Positions 18,306-28,519 are shown, counted from the first letter of the stretch. The stretch is DNA of 64,000 nt from Candidatus Zymogenus saltonus (GCA_016929395.1 JAFGIX010000009.1:30118-94117); one strand, 5' to 3'. Notes: generated by a model from the sequence alone, not told the origin. Translations and numbers: made by a program.

Positions 18306-20851
18306 AACACCCGCTCCTCCTTTTAGCTTCGGCCCTGGCCCTCGGGATCGGCCTCGGCACATACATAAGAACAGACATCCCGCCGCTTCTTATAATTGCC
18401 GGGATTCTTCTGACCTTAACTGCAATGATAAGGGAGCGTATTCGCCTCACCTCCCATACCAAAGGCCCCGCCCTTCCATCGGCTCATCATCTCTATTTTG
18501 TACTTATCGGACTCCTCTTCGTAATCCTCGGCCTCCTCCTTATATGCCCCGTCGTCAACCCCAAGACAGACTCCGACCATATATCTAATTTTGCATCGAA
18601 TGAGTATCGAACAATTGCGGGAACGGTCTCTCTCCCCCCCGATTTTGATTCCGATTCCACACGAATTGTCTTGAAAGACGTGATGATAAAAGACGGGAGA
18701 AAATGGATTGACGTCAAGGGGAGACTCGGGGTCACGATCTACGAGCGCACAGATAGTATCGGATACGGGGATGTCATATTTTACAGGGGCAAGATAAGAA
18801 ATCCGACCAACTTCAACAACCCGGGCGGATTCGACTACGTATTCTACCTCAAAAGAAGGAGTATATCCTCCATCTCATATATAAAGGGCCGGGACTACTT
18901 TTTTGTCTCGGAAAACGTCTCGCCGCCGACCTTAAGGAAGATTGAAGAGATAAGGCGCAAGATAAGAACTTTTATCGACACCGCCGTCCCTATAACTGAG
19001 GGGGCGATCTTGAAGGCCTTAATAATAGGCGAAAGGTCAGAAATCCCTGAGGATCTCTACGACTCCTACCGGCGAACCGGAATGGCCCACATCCTGGCCA
19101 TCTCCGGGATGCACATCGGGATAATCTTTCTCATCTCCTTTTCCGTTCTACATGTAGTGCTTGTCAGGATACCCCGGCTCGCCCTTATATTTCCCGTAAA
19201 GACATTCGCCCTAATCGTATCTCTTTTGCCCATCTTTCTCTACACAATCCTCTCGGGACTCAAGATCACCGCCGTGAGGTCGACCATTATGATAACGGCT
19301 TACGTTTTATCCGTAGTCATTGGGAGGGACCGGGACCTGTTGAACACCCTGTCTCTGGCGGCGCTTATTATTCTAATCGTATCCCCTGCGTCCCTATTCG
19401 ACCCGGCCTTTCAGCTGTCGTTCACGGCGGTAATGTCGATCATCCTTATCTATCCACTCCTGACGGATCCGGTCAAAAACAGGATATACAGTGGCGACGG
19501 CTCTGCCCCGACCCTCGGAAGGCGCCTGTTGCTTCGTGGATATCAATTTGCGGCGGTGTCTGTTTCCGCCCTTTTCGGAATTCTCCCGATATCCGCCCAC
19601 TATTTTTACACGGAAAGTCCCCTCTCGATTTTAATGAACTTCGCCGTCGTCCCGCTCCTCGGTTTTTTCGCCGTGCCGCTTTCCCTCGTCTCGATTCCCC
19701 TTGTCTTCATCTCGGGAGAGGTCGCGGGCCTGCTCCTCGATGGAGCGGCCGGGGCCGTTACAATATCGAACTGGATGATAAACGGCGTAGACTCCCTCTT
19801 CCCGGGGGGATTTGCGGTGATCCCGCCGAGGCTCCCGGAGATGGTTCTCTACTACCTCATTCTCGTTGTCGTGATTTTTTACGCCAACGAGTACAGGAGA
19901 AGGAGCCTACAGCCGAGACAATCGGTTAAATCCCGACTTAGAATTATATTTGTCGTTTTACTTTCAACTCTCGTCTTGCTACTCTCGTATCAGGCCTTAA
20001 ACCGCTACCACCCGAAGAGACTCTCGGTTACATTCATAAACGTAGGCCAGGGGGACTCGACTCTTATTAAGTTCCCGGGCGGAAGGACAATGCTCATAGA
20101 CGGAGGGGGATTTCACGGCGGCGGCTTCGATACGGGAAGGTCGATCGTATCCCCCTACCTCCTGCATGAGAGGATAAGGAGAATAGACTACCTTGTCCTG
20201 ACACATCCCGAATTCGATCACTACGGGGGCATCGAGTATATTCTTAAGAATTTTAACGTTGGCGAGTTCTGGGTCACCGAGGCCGGGATGGACTCGGAGG
20301 AGATCGAGGATCTAAGGAGTACGTCAAAGATGAGAAACGTGCCGATTGTCACAATATCTGACGACACCACAGACCTTGCGATCAACGGCGCCGTCGTTGA
20401 GTTCCTGCACCCGCCGCCCGGCCTTCAAACGAAAGGAGACATGAAATCCGATTTAGGCGAAAATCTGAACAACAGTTCCATCGTATTTCGCATAAAATAC
20501 GGCTATTTCTCCCTCCTTATGACGGGCGACATCGAGGCCGAGGCGGAACGGCTCATCATGTCAAAAAACAGGGAGCTGAAATCCCTCGTCCTTAAAAGCC
20601 CCCACCACGGATCAAATACATCGAGCGGCATTACTTTCTTAAACGAGGTCGAGCCTGCGGTGGTGGTAATCATGTGCGGGGAAAAGGAGCGGTTCGGCTT
20701 TCCGAAAGACGAGACGCTTGAAAGATACGAGTATATCGGGGCCGTTGTCTTTCGGACCGACATCGACGGCGCGGTGATTGTAAAGAGCGACGGAGACGGC
20801 TTTGAAATCGAATCGGTCAACGGCAAAAGCTGTCTCTGGAGAGCACCTTGA
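18302..20851 (+). CDS. comEC: ComEC/Rec2 family DNA-internalization protein
   Basis: This integral membrane protein is expected to form the channel for single-stranded DNA entry in natural transformation. Order: N-terminal hydrophobic segments and an OB-like loop; a multi-helix competence domain (MAHILAISGMHIG near 255-270, DPAFQLSFTAVMS near 365); then a C-terminal metallo-beta-lactamase-like domain from about residue 575 (NVGQGDSTLIKF, LTHPEFDHYGG, SPHHGSNTS). The zinc-site residues look largely present. The TTG at 18302 overlaps the acyl-CoA synthetase stop (ATTGA), giving 849 aa starting MKHPLLLLASA. No other competence genes are in the window, so actual competence is unproven. Confidence 0.9.
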   Translation: MKHPLLLLASALALGIGLGTYIRTDIPPLLIIAGILLTLTAMIRERIRLTSHTKGPALPSAHHLYFVLIGLLFVILGLLLICPVVNPKTDSDHISNFASNEYRTIAGTVSLPPDFDSDSTRIVLKDVMIKDGRKWIDVKGRLGVTIYERTDSIGYGDVIFYRGKIRNPTNFNNPGGFDYVFYLKRRSISSISYIKGRDYFFVSENVSPPTLRKIEEIRRKIRTFIDTAVPITEGAILKALIIGERSEIPEDLYDSYRRTGMAHILAISGMHIGIIFLISFSVLHVVLVRIPRLALIFPVKTFALIVSLLPIFLYTILSGLKITAVRSTIMITAYVLSVVIGRDRDLLNTLSLAALIILIVSPASLFDPAFQLSFTAVMSIILIYPLLTDPVKNRIYSGDGSAPTLGRRLLLRGYQFAAVSVSALFGILPISAHYFYTESPLSILMNFAVVPLLGFFAVPLSLVSIPLVFISGEVAGLLLDGAAGAVTISNWMINGVDSLFPGGFAVIPPRLPEMVLYYLILVVVIFYANEYRRRSLQPRQSVKSRLRIIFVVLLSTLVLLLSYQALNRYHPKRLSVTFINVGQGDSTLIKFPGGRTMLIDGGGFHGGGFDTGRSIVSPYLLHERIRRIDYLVLTHPEFDHYGGIEYILKNFNVGEFWVTEAGMDSEEIEDLRSTSKMRNVPIVTISDDTTDLAINGAVVEFLHPPPGLQTKGDMKSDLGENLNNSSIVFRIKYGYFSLLMTGDIEAEAERLIMSKNRELKSLVLKSPHHGSNTSSGITFLNEVEPAVVVIMCGEKERFGFPKDETLERYEYIGAVVFRTDIDGAVIVKSDGDGFEIESVNGKSCLWRAP

Positions 20852-20888
20852 TTTAGTGAAACGGGAGAATTTCTAAAGGGTAAGATCA

Positions 20889-21773
20889 ATGAAAATCGCT
20901 ATAATATTCATTATCGCCGTATCTATTCTGCTTCTCCTAAACGTCATTCTGGGGCTTACTCTCTCGATCTTGATCTCCCGTCCCAAGACTAAATCCTATA
21001 TTGATTACTACTTCTTCTCCCCCTTCGAGACGGGGGTTCCATCAGAAAAGGTCGCCTTTGAAACGGAGGACGGATTGACCTTAAGGGGATGGCTCCTGCC
21101 GGGACGGGACAATCGGGCGGTCATCTGCCTTTGTGGACGGATGGGGACAAAATCCGACCTGCTCGGCGTGGGAAGCTGTCTGAACAGGGCGGGATACAAC
21201 GTTCTCCTGTTTGACTACAGGGGCTGCGGGGAAAGCGACTCGTCCACAATGAGCATGGGGCAGCTCGAACGTATGGACGTAAAGGCCGCGGTCGATTTCA
21301 TCGTAAAAAAAATCCCAAGTCCGAGAATAGGCATCATAGGCTTTTCAATGGGGGCGTCTCTGGGGATTGTCCACGCATCGACGGACAAGAGGATATCGGC
21401 CCTTGTCTGCGACTCACCCTTCACCTCGTCGGAGGAGCTTATCTTAAACAGGATAAGGAGATTCTTCCCCCTCCCCCTTTTTCTCTTGAGGCCGTTGACG
21501 AGGCTCTTCACGAAGTTCCTCTTCGGCTACGATAACCGGGGGCTCGACGTGAAAGGCTCCGCAAAAAGACTTTCCCTCAAAAACCTTCTCGTCGTGGTGA
21601 GTGAAAAGGACTGCGTCATCGAGCCCTCCCAGCAGAGGGAGATTTTTGACGCCGCCTCCCATCCGAAGGAGGTCTGGAAGCTCGAAGACGCCGACCACTG
21701 CGGGGCCTATTTCCTTAACCGGGGCGAGTACGTCAGTAGGGTGGCCGCCTTTTTCGACGATGCCTTATCCTAA
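20889..21773 (+). CDS. Alpha/beta hydrolase, membrane-anchored
   Basis: The 294-aa protein has an N-terminal transmembrane helix (about 3-25) and an alpha/beta hydrolase fold. The nucleophile elbow is GFSMGAS (Ser about 152). The acid is probably in SEKDCVIEP and the histidine in EDADHCGAYF. The loop LFDYRGCGESD is typical of the BAAT/acyl-CoA-thioesterase-like and YqiA/Bem46-like hydrolases. It sits 37 bp after comEC on the same strand and is probably co-transcribed. The substrate is unknown; an esterase or peptidase at the membrane is the best general guess. Confidence 0.82.
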   Translation: MKIAIIFIIAVSILLLLNVILGLTLSILISRPKTKSYIDYYFFSPFETGVPSEKVAFETEDGLTLRGWLLPGRDNRAVICLCGRMGTKSDLLGVGSCLNRAGYNVLLFDYRGCGESDSSTMSMGQLERMDVKAAVDFIVKKIPSPRIGIIGFSMGASLGIVHASTDKRISALVCDSPFTSSEELILNRIRRFFPLPLFLLRPLTRLFTKFLFGYDNRGLDVKGSAKRLSLKNLLVVVSEKDCVIEPSQQREIFDAASHPKEVWKLEDADHCGAYFLNRGEYVSRVAAFFDDALS

Positions 21774-21909
21774 AAAATGACTTGGGTTCAACGGAAGTTT
21801 AGAGTAATCTGATTTTTCAAGAAGCGCGGGGAGAGGGAATTTGAGCCGATTGTCTCCCCCCTCAAGCGATTTGTAGTTCCATAACATTTATATACTTTAA
21901 GGAGATATA

Positions 21910-22731
21910 ATGACAAATCCTTTTAAGGACAAGGTGGCGGTCGTCACCGGGGCCGCCTCAGGCATAGGGAGGGCAATCTCAAACGAGCTGGTAAGGATGG
22001 GGGCGACGGTTATCGCGGCGGACATCAACCTTGAAGGGGCAAAGGAGACCGCATCATCAATTGCGGAGATGGGGGCAAAGACCGCGGCGAAAAAGGTCGA
22101 CGTCACGAAGCACGATCAGGTAAAACAACTTATCGCCGATGTGGTAAAGGAGCAAGGGAGGCTCGACTACATCTTCAACAACGCGGGGATCGCCTTTCTC
22201 GGTGAGACGAGGGACATGGACATCTCCCAGTGGAGACAGATAATCGATGTCAACATGATGGGTGTCCTCTACGGTACCCTCGAGGCATACCCGGTCATGA
22301 TCAAACAGGGTTCTGGACACATCGTCAACACCGCCTCTCTTGCGGGCCTGGTCCCCGTCCCCACAGAGACCGCCTATGTCACGACGAAGTTCGCCGTTGT
22401 GGGCCTCTCCGCGTCTCTCAGGTCAGAGGCAAAGGGACTGGGCGTCAAGGTTAGCGTCGTCTGCCCCGGTTTCGTAGACACGGCGATAATAAGGGGCTTC
22501 ATCCCAGTCAATATTCGCAAGGAGGATCACCTTAAGAAGATGCCAAGAATGATGGACGTAAATAAGGCCGCGAGGAAAATCTTGAAAAGGGTCAGGCGAA
22601 ACCGCTCGATAATTTTAATTGGGACGGACGCCCACATCATCTACTTTCTCCAGCGCTACGTTCCCTTTGTCCTCAATCCCCTCTACCTAATGATGGTAAA
22701 ATTCCTCAGGACGACGAGGATCGAGGATTAA
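21910..22731 (+). CDS. Short-chain dehydrogenase/reductase
   Basis: This classical SDR of 273 aa oxidises or reduces a carbonyl or alcohol with NAD(P). The cofactor motif TGAASGIG is at about 12-19 and the NNAG motif near 88-91. The catalytic serine is in NTASLAGL, with Tyr and Lys in AYVTTKFAV (about residue 156 onward). A C-terminal extension with a hydrophobic segment (HIIYFLQRYVPFVLNPLYLMM) suggests membrane association. A GGAGAT site lies just upstream of the ATG. It is last in the plus-strand run uvrC to SDR. The substrate cannot be predicted. Confidence 0.87.
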   Translation: MTNPFKDKVAVVTGAASGIGRAISNELVRMGATVIAADINLEGAKETASSIAEMGAKTAAKKVDVTKHDQVKQLIADVVKEQGRLDYIFNNAGIAFLGETRDMDISQWRQIIDVNMMGVLYGTLEAYPVMIKQGSGHIVNTASLAGLVPVPTETAYVTTKFAVVGLSASLRSEAKGLGVKVSVVCPGFVDTAIIRGFIPVNIRKEDHLKKMPRMMDVNKAARKILKRVRRNRSIILIGTDAHIIYFLQRYVPFVLNPLYLMMVKFLRTTRIED

Positions 22732-22802
22732 GGAATTTGGTTTAGATATTCTTTTCGCCGAGATGGACCACGGTCGTTTTTCTCCTAATATAACCTATTG
22801 AC

Positions 22803-22829
22803 AAAAACGGAGGGATGAAAAATCCCCCC
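22803..22829 (-). terminator. Candidate intrinsic terminator, minus strand
   Basis: On the minus strand a stem formed by GGGGGGAT and ATCCCTCC with a short loop is followed by GTTTTTG. It would end transcription of the acyl-CoA dehydrogenase gene about 245 bp past its stop. The rest of the 342-bp gap 22732-23073 shows no gene or other structure. Confidence 0.45.
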
Positions 22830-23073
22830 ACAAAAATTTTTAATGTCATTCCCCCGTCCCTTCAAGATACGACTTTTTCATCCGACATCGAGGCGTCATT
22901 ATAAATCGACCCTCCCCTTTAAAAATCCAACCCTCTGCTTAAGTCCTTTGGGCACAAGGGGACTTTAGCATATGAAGGCCTCCCTTGTCATCTTAAAGGG
23001 CAGCAGGGCAAAGAGACAAAAGGGGATTGCCCCCCCTCCCCCAACCGAAAACGGAAACCGACAGCCCCAGTCA

Positions 23074-24222
23074 CTACAGCCCCATCTGCCGGGCGACTAT
23101 CTCCTTCATTATTTCGGTTGTGCCGCCGATTATGCTCAAGGAACGGACGTCCGTGTACATCCGGGCGACCTCGTACTCCGCCATGTAGCCGTACCCCCCG
23201 TAGATCTGCGTCGCATCGTAGCATATTTTGGTTACCATCTCCCCTATGGACGCCTTCAGCATCGATATCTCCTTGACGACATTCTCGCCCTTGGCGAACC
23301 TTTTCGCACATTGATACGCCAGCGCTCGGTTCAGCTCTATCGCCGTGGCCATGTCGACTAAACGATGTTTTATCGCTTGGAATTTCGATATCGTCCTTCC
23401 GAAGGCAGTCCTCTCCCTGGCGTAGTCGATCGTCTTGTCGAGTATATACTGGGCCGCCCCGAGCCCCTCCACGCTCAATATCAAACGCTCAAGCTGGAGG
23501 TTGTTCATCAGGGCGTAGAATCCCCTCCCCTCCTGGCCAAGGAGGTTCTTATCGGTCAGCTTCACGTCTTCCAAAAATATCTCGGCGGTGTCCGACTCGT
23601 GGCACCCTATCTTTTCGAGCTTTCGGGTCGACAGGCCGGGCGTTCCCCTCTCCACCACAAAAAGCGAAACCCCCCGATGAGGGGGGTCCGCTTTCTTATC
23701 GGTTTTTGCCGCGACTATTATTATATCCGCGTAATGCCCGTTGGTTATGAAGGTCTTCTGGCCGTTAAGTATATAATCGCTCCCCTTCTTCTCAATCCCC
23801 GTGACGATCCCCGCGACGTCCGACCCCGCTCCGGGGTCGGTTATAGCTATGGCGCAGACCGACTCCCCGGCTATGCAGGGGGCAAGCCACCGTTTTTTTT
23901 GCTCGTCCGTCCCGAGGTCATTGATATATGTAGTAGACATATCGTTGTGAACGCCCACAGAGACCGCAAAGCCGAGACACCCCGATCTCCCCATCTCCTC
24001 GGCCATGACGACCCGAAACAGGTCGTCCACCCCCAGTCCGCCGTACTCGGGGTCGTAGCAGAAGCCGAGAAAGCCCATCTTTCCCATCTCCCGCCAGATC
24101 GATCTGGGTATCTCCCTCTTTTCCTCCCATTCGAGAATGAAGGGCGTCACCTTTTCCGCCAAGAATTTTCTCAGCTGTTCCCTGAACTGCTCATGTTCGC
24201 TGCCAAATATGTCATACTCCAT
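23074..24222 (-). CDS. Acyl-CoA dehydrogenase
   Basis: This FAD-dependent enzyme of 382 aa introduces the alpha-beta double bond in an acyl-CoA, passing electrons to electron-transfer flavoprotein. Family blocks are clear: helical N-terminal domain; the middle beta domain with CAIAITDPGAGSDVAGI and KTFITNGHYADIII; and the C-terminal domain with RTAFGRTISKFQAIKHRL and YGGYGYMAEYEVARMYTDVR. The catalytic glutamate is probably in MAEYEVAR. The final IGGTTEIMKEIVARQMG is typical. Chain-length preference cannot be read. No etf genes are adjacent. Confidence 0.94.
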   Translation of the reverse strand: MEYDIFGSEHEQFREQLRKFLAEKVTPFILEWEEKREIPRSIWREMGKMGFLGFCYDPEYGGLGVDDLFRVVMAEEMGRSGCLGFAVSVGVHNDMSTTYINDLGTDEQKKRWLAPCIAGESVCAIAITDPGAGSDVAGIVTGIEKKGSDYILNGQKTFITNGHYADIIIVAAKTDKKADPPHRGVSLFVVERGTPGLSTRKLEKIGCHESDTAEIFLEDVKLTDKNLLGQEGRGFYALMNNLQLERLILSVEGLGAAQYILDKTIDYARERTAFGRTISKFQAIKHRLVDMATAIELNRALAYQCAKRFAKGENVVKEISMLKASIGEMVTKICYDATQIYGGYGYMAEYEVARMYTDVRSLSIIGGTTEIMKEIVARQMGL

Positions 24223-24419
24223 AATTTTTTCCTATCAAACTAATAGTAACAACTTACATCTTCACGCCAAAGAAAAGCTTCTCCCGCGCCGTACCAAGCG
24301 GTTGGTAGACAAGCGCCCCGGGCCTAGCCGTCAACATTCCAGCATCCGATTCCAGTATCCGATATGTCCTTCCCCGTTATCTCTTCCTTTGTCTCTCTTT
24401 TACCCTCTAGCCCCCTTGA

Positions 24420-24692
24420 CTATATCTTCGTCAGCGCCGAGACGCTTACGAAGAGAACTATCGCGGTTATAAAAACTCCCACGATCCCCATAATTGTCCC
24501 GACGACCTTTATCTCCGGGGATTTTTCCTTGACCCTGATGAGCGCCACTATCGAGTAGAGGATCACTATCAGGATAATCCCGCTCAGGACGATAACGGGG
24601 AGGGCCTGGCCTATCTTGTTGAAGATCAAAATCGCCAGGATGGGGAGCAAGGGGGAAACGAGGTTTATCAAAAACGTGATTTTTTTCTTCAT
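24420..24692 (-). CDS. Small membrane protein of unknown function
   Basis: The 90-aa protein is almost wholly hydrophobic, with three likely membrane segments (about 5-25, 30-50 and 63-85) and few charges. I do not recognise a family. Its start overlaps the stop of the M28 peptidase gene by four bases, so it is translationally coupled and probably works with, or is regulated with, that exported peptidase. The 197 bp downstream (24223-24419) hold no gene. Confidence 0.6.
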   Translation of the reverse strand: MKKKITFLINLVSPLLPILAILIFNKIGQALPVIVLSGIILIVILYSIVALIRVKEKSPEIKVVGTIMGIVGVFITAIVLFVSVSALTKI

Positions 24693-26182
24693 TTCTGTTC
24701 CTCCGCCTTCGGCTTGAGATCACCGCCGCTTAAGGTCGAGAGCTTCTCGACAATCTCGATAAAGGTCTTCGCCGCCGGTACGAGCTCCTCAAGGATCACC
24801 TTCTCCCTGTAGTCGGCGTCCACCAGCAGGTAGCTTGGCCCGCTTATGTAGTGAATCACCGGGATTCCCAGCCTGTGGGGGAACCTCCCCTCTCCCGGGG
24901 GGTCCTTCCCCAGGGCGTCGATCGCTATCACAGCCGACCTCGTGAGGTTGTTGTCCCTCAGGGCCTCCCCTATCGCATCCTTCATGTGGTCGTTGTTGTC
25001 GATGAATATACCCCTGAGCTGTGGCTTCCCCGTGTAGTGGTAGTCTCCGCCCTTGTCCTCAACGAACTCCTTTGCGGCTACGTGCTCTATGTTGAGGTTC
25101 ATGACGGTCTTATCGGCGATATCCTCCTTGTGATTTTCGAGCCATGTCTCTATCCCCTTCGAGCCGTAGAAGTGCCCGGACGATGCCAAAAAGACCATCG
25201 TCTTCTCCCGCTCCTCTTGGGGAACCTGAGAAAAATACTTCGCCAATGAAAGGACCATGGAGATGCCGGTTCCGTCCTCTATATATCCCTTGAAGGGCGA
25301 GTCGTGGTGGGAGGTGATGAGGACTATCTCGTTCGACTTCCCGGGGAGCACCCCGTGAACGTTGTGCATAACACCGGGGGTCATCGTCCCTGTCTGGACA
25401 AACGTTGCCTGAAGGCTTCCCGCGGCCAGCATCTCCTTCAGCCTCGCCCCGTCGTCTCTGCCCACGTAGAGGGCGGGTAAATCCTTCATCTCGCCGTCAT
25501 AGGGGCCGTAATGGGTGACCACGTTGGCGGGCTGATCCTTCAATATCCAGACGACCGCCAAAGCGCCGCTCTTTTTGGCGAGCTCGTAGGCGCTCTTGGA
25601 CGTGTCCTTGTCAATGTTCCAGTTCTTCCTCACCCAGCAGGCCGGCTGACTCGCCCACCATGTGAAGGTCTTGTCCGGGTCGTAAAGGTAGTAACCCTTA
25701 AGCAACATCAGTGGAAGGAGTGGAAGGGTCGCGAATTCCATGTCTATGACCGCGATCTTCCCCTTAACATCGATCGTGTTGAAATCCTCCTCCGAGCCGC
25801 TCCTTACATAGACCAGCTCGGCGCTGATGCCCTCATCCGGCGTGAATCCGGTATTGAGCGTGTAGAATGTGGGTATCTCCTCCTCCACGCCATCACCCTT
25901 AACCTTAAGGGACCACTCTACCGCGCGCCAGAGGGTAATTTCCACCGGCTCCTTCCTGACGTTCTCAAGTCCGAATTCCATGAACTTCTTGTACACGAAA
26001 TCCTCGCCGGCTAGCCCCCCAGGCTCGCCCGGCCTCCTGTTGTCGGATTTACAGAACTCGTCCAGCCACCCAACGATCTCGTCCTGAGTCGGCACCCTTG
26101 CATCATCTACTGCAAAAAGGGCAGCGGATGACAACAACATCAAGACCACCGACAGGCAGATTGTTCTTTTAAATCTAAACAT
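24689..26182 (-). CDS. Exported M28-family metallopeptidase
   Basis: This probable zinc aminopeptidase has an N-terminal signal peptide (FKRTICLSVVLMLLSSAALFAV). A protease-associated insert follows in the first half (GKIAVIDMEF ... GALAVVWILKDQP). The M28 metal site is SHHDSPFKGYIEDGTG, followed by VFLASSGHFYGSKGI and a later NIEHVAAKE. Another ligand is probably the histidine in FPHRLGIPVIHY. The ATG at 26182 is used because GGGGG lies six bases before it; an ATG two codons upstream is also possible. The length is about 497 aa. It should act in the periplasm or outside the cell. It is coupled to the small membrane protein downstream. Confidence 0.82.
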   Translation of the reverse strand: MFRFKRTICLSVVLMLLSSAALFAVDDARVPTQDEIVGWLDEFCKSDNRRPGEPGGLAGEDFVYKKFMEFGLENVRKEPVEITLWRAVEWSLKVKGDGVEEEIPTFYTLNTGFTPDEGISAELVYVRSGSEEDFNTIDVKGKIAVIDMEFATLPLLPLMLLKGYYLYDPDKTFTWWASQPACWVRKNWNIDKDTSKSAYELAKKSGALAVVWILKDQPANVVTHYGPYDGEMKDLPALYVGRDDGARLKEMLAAGSLQATFVQTGTMTPGVMHNVHGVLPGKSNEIVLITSHHDSPFKGYIEDGTGISMVLSLAKYFSQVPQEEREKTMVFLASSGHFYGSKGIETWLENHKEDIADKTVMNLNIEHVAAKEFVEDKGGDYHYTGKPQLRGIFIDNNDHMKDAIGEALRDNNLTRSAVIAIDALGKDPPGEGRFPHRLGIPVIHYISGPSYLLVDADYREKVILEELVPAAKTFIEIVEKLSTLSGGDLKPKAEEQK

Positions 26183-26316
26183 AGGCATCCCCCAAAATAT
26201 TTCATTAAAACCTGTAACGACTAACTGTTTCTCCGCAGAAGTATAACACAAACCGCACTATTTTTTCATACCCAATTTAAAATATTTGAAAATTTACCGT
26301 TTTTTACACACATCGG

Positions 26317-26889
26317 CTATCTCGAGGCGAAAAACTCCCGCGGGACGCGGAACTTCGACCCCGATCTACTTTCTATTCCCTCTATGAAGAGCATCCTCTC
26401 CTTCATCTCGATCCCGTTTCCGCCCCCGAATCCCACAAGGTCCCCGTTTTTACCCACCACCCTGTGGCACGGCACGAAAGGTGCAAACCGATTTCTCGCC
26501 ATGGCCGATCCCACTCCCCTCGCACCGCCGGGGCTGCCTGCGGCTTTTGCCACATCATTGTAGCTCATCACCCTTCCCCGATCTATCCCCTTCACAACCC
26601 CATAGACACTCACGAAAAAGGGAGAAATCCCTGAAAAGTCGAGGGGGAACCTCGTCAGGTCTACGGCCTCGCCCTCAAAAAACCTCTTCATCGCATCCTC
26701 GATTTCACCGCAGGAAGCGTCCTCCCCGGCTTTAATTCCATTCGTTCCAAGATACGATTTCAGCCCCTTTTCAACATCCCCCCTCTCAACACGGGGGAGC
26801 ATGCTAAATAATATCCCCGCATCGGAGGAGACCACGCCCATCCACCCGAAGGTCGTTGAGAATATCCCAACATTTTTAATCTCTTTCAT
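26317..26889 (-). CDS. ogt: Methylated-DNA--[protein]-cysteine S-methyltransferase
   Basis: This suicide DNA-repair protein transfers alkyl groups from O6-alkylguanine to its own cysteine. The acceptor Cys141 sits in the canonical PCHRVVG motif, preceded by the helix-turn-helix block VMSYNDVAKAAGSPGGARGVGSAMARN. The GFGGG following the active site is typical. The N-terminal 85 residues form the smaller domain, giving 190 aa, close to E. coli Ogt. It lies 13 bp after murJ on the minus strand and probably shares its transcript. Confidence 0.94.
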   Translation of the reverse strand: MKEIKNVGIFSTTFGWMGVVSSDAGILFSMLPRVERGDVEKGLKSYLGTNGIKAGEDASCGEIEDAMKRFFEGEAVDLTRFPLDFSGISPFFVSVYGVVKGIDRGRVMSYNDVAKAAGSPGGARGVGSAMARNRFAPFVPCHRVVGKNGDLVGFGGGNGIEMKERMLFIEGIESRSGSKFRVPREFFASR

Positions 26890-26902
26890 TTTTTTCTCCT
26901 TA

Positions 26903-28519
26903 TCAACTCCCAGTCTTCAGCTTTCTCTTTATCGGCCCCGCTATCCCCTTGAGCTCCCGCGATCCCATAAGGTACGTTGCGGCTATGTAAACGATGATGC
27001 CGAAGACGATAGCCAGAGTCATGAAGACAAGCTTGTTTAGATTTTGTCCCTTAAGCCCCCAGTCGCAGAAGGAGGCGACAAACATGGAGGAGGCCCCCAT
27101 TGCAACGCACGCGATCCCGGTCTTGACGAGGGAGACGAAAAGACGCCTGAGCCTCAGCCTCCCCTCCCTCCTCCTGAAGACGTAAAGGAGCAAAAAGGCG
27201 TTGAGAAACGCCGCTGCAGAAACCGCCAGGGCCAGGCCTCCGTGTTTCAACGGCTCCATTAATAGAATACACAGGATGATATTCAATGCGATCGACATGG
27301 CCCCGATCTTGACCGGCGTCGCCGTATCCTTGAGGGCGTAAAATGCGTTGGCCATAACCCTGACACCGCTCACCGCCGGAAGCCCTATCGAGAAGTAAAG
27401 GAGCGCGTCGGCCGTCGCTACAACGGAAGAATAGTCGAACTCACCCCTGTAAAAGAGGAGGCTGATTATAGGAACCCGAAGGACGATAAGGCCCACCGAC
27501 GCCGGAACTGTGATGAAGAGGGTCATCGAGAGGGAGTCGGTAAACGATCTTTTCAGGTCGTCGATCCTCCCCGTGGCCGCCATCTTGGACATGCTGGGGA
27601 GGACCGCCGTTCCTATCGCCACGGCGAATATCCCCAGCGGAAACTGGGTAAGCCTGTCTGCGTAATAGAGGTACGAGACACTCCCCGACTCCAAAAAAGA
27701 AGCTAAGAATCTTATAACCACCACATTCAGCTGATAGATCGACGCACCGAATATCGCAGGGAGCATCAGCTTCAACATCATCTTGACAGCGGGATGTTTG
27801 TAGTCGAGGCTCGGCCTGAAGGTCACTCCCCGTTTTAAAAGTGGGCCGATCTGAAGGAGAACCTGCAGCAGACCGCCGATTATCACCCCCCACGCCAGCC
27901 CGACTATCGGCCTTTTCATCAGAGGGCTTATCAGAAACATCGACCCTATCATGGCAACGTTCAGAAGGATCGGGGCCGAGGCCGGGGCGAGAAAGTGTCC
28001 CATGCTGTTTAAGACGCCCATCGCCAGGGCGGTGAAGGAGACAAACAGGATGAACGGAAACATTATCCTGGTCAGATCAACTGTAAGCCCCCACTTTTGA
28101 GGGTCTCCCTTGAAACCGGGCGCGAAGAGAAACACTATCTCGGGGGAAAAGACTATCCCGATGAGGACCGTGAAGACCAGCACGATGCTGAGGATCGTCA
28201 TGGTGATCCTCGCCACCCTGAAGGCCTCTTCTTTTCCTTCATTTACAATGTAATCCGTAAAGATCGGAACAAAGGAGACCGTCATGGTCCCCTCGGCGAA
28301 GAGCCTCCTCAATAGGTTCGGGATCGTAAATGCGACGAAGAACGCATCGGCGGCGTTTCCTGTCCCGAAGAAGAAGGCCGTGACCATATCCCGCACAAAT
28401 CCGAGGATTCTGCTTCCCAATGTCGCCGTGCCTACGACTCCCGCGGCCCTTATTATCCGGGAGTTTTCTCCATCCCCGCTTAATTTTTCAAAGCTCTCTT
28501 CCACATTTTTTCTTGACAA
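26903..28519 (-). CDS. murJ: Lipid II flippase MurJ
   Basis: This inner-membrane flippase of the MOP superfamily moves lipid II to the periplasm for peptidoglycan synthesis. The 538-aa protein has about 14 hydrophobic segments. Family-typical blocks are GSRILGFVRDMVTAFFFG, FFVAFTIPNLLRRLFAEG (with conserved arginines of the cavity), FAVAIGTAVLPSMSK and ANAFYALKDTATPV. It starts divergently from rpsT with a 68-bp intergenic region and is followed closely by ogt. Confidence 0.95.
   Translation of the reverse strand: MSRKNVEESFEKLSGDGENSRIIRAAGVVGTATLGSRILGFVRDMVTAFFFGTGNAADAFFVAFTIPNLLRRLFAEGTMTVSFVPIFTDYIVNEGKEEAFRVARITMTILSIVLVFTVLIGIVFSPEIVFLFAPGFKGDPQKWGLTVDLTRIMFPFILFVSFTALAMGVLNSMGHFLAPASAPILLNVAMIGSMFLISPLMKRPIVGLAWGVIIGGLLQVLLQIGPLLKRGVTFRPSLDYKHPAVKMMLKLMLPAIFGASIYQLNVVVIRFLASFLESGSVSYLYYADRLTQFPLGIFAVAIGTAVLPSMSKMAATGRIDDLKRSFTDSLSMTLFITVPASVGLIVLRVPIISLLFYRGEFDYSSVVATADALLYFSIGLPAVSGVRVMANAFYALKDTATPVKIGAMSIALNIILCILLMEPLKHGGLALAVSAAAFLNAFLLLYVFRRREGRLRLRRLFVSLVKTGIACVAMGASSMFVASFCDWGLKGQNLNKLVFMTLAIVFGIIVYIAATYLMGSRELKGIAGPIKRKLKTGS

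Noticed and set aside
23365..24243. A 292-codon open frame antisense to the acyl-CoA dehydrogenase
   Set aside because: The dehydrogenase on the minus strand has complete family blocks; the antisense frame has none.
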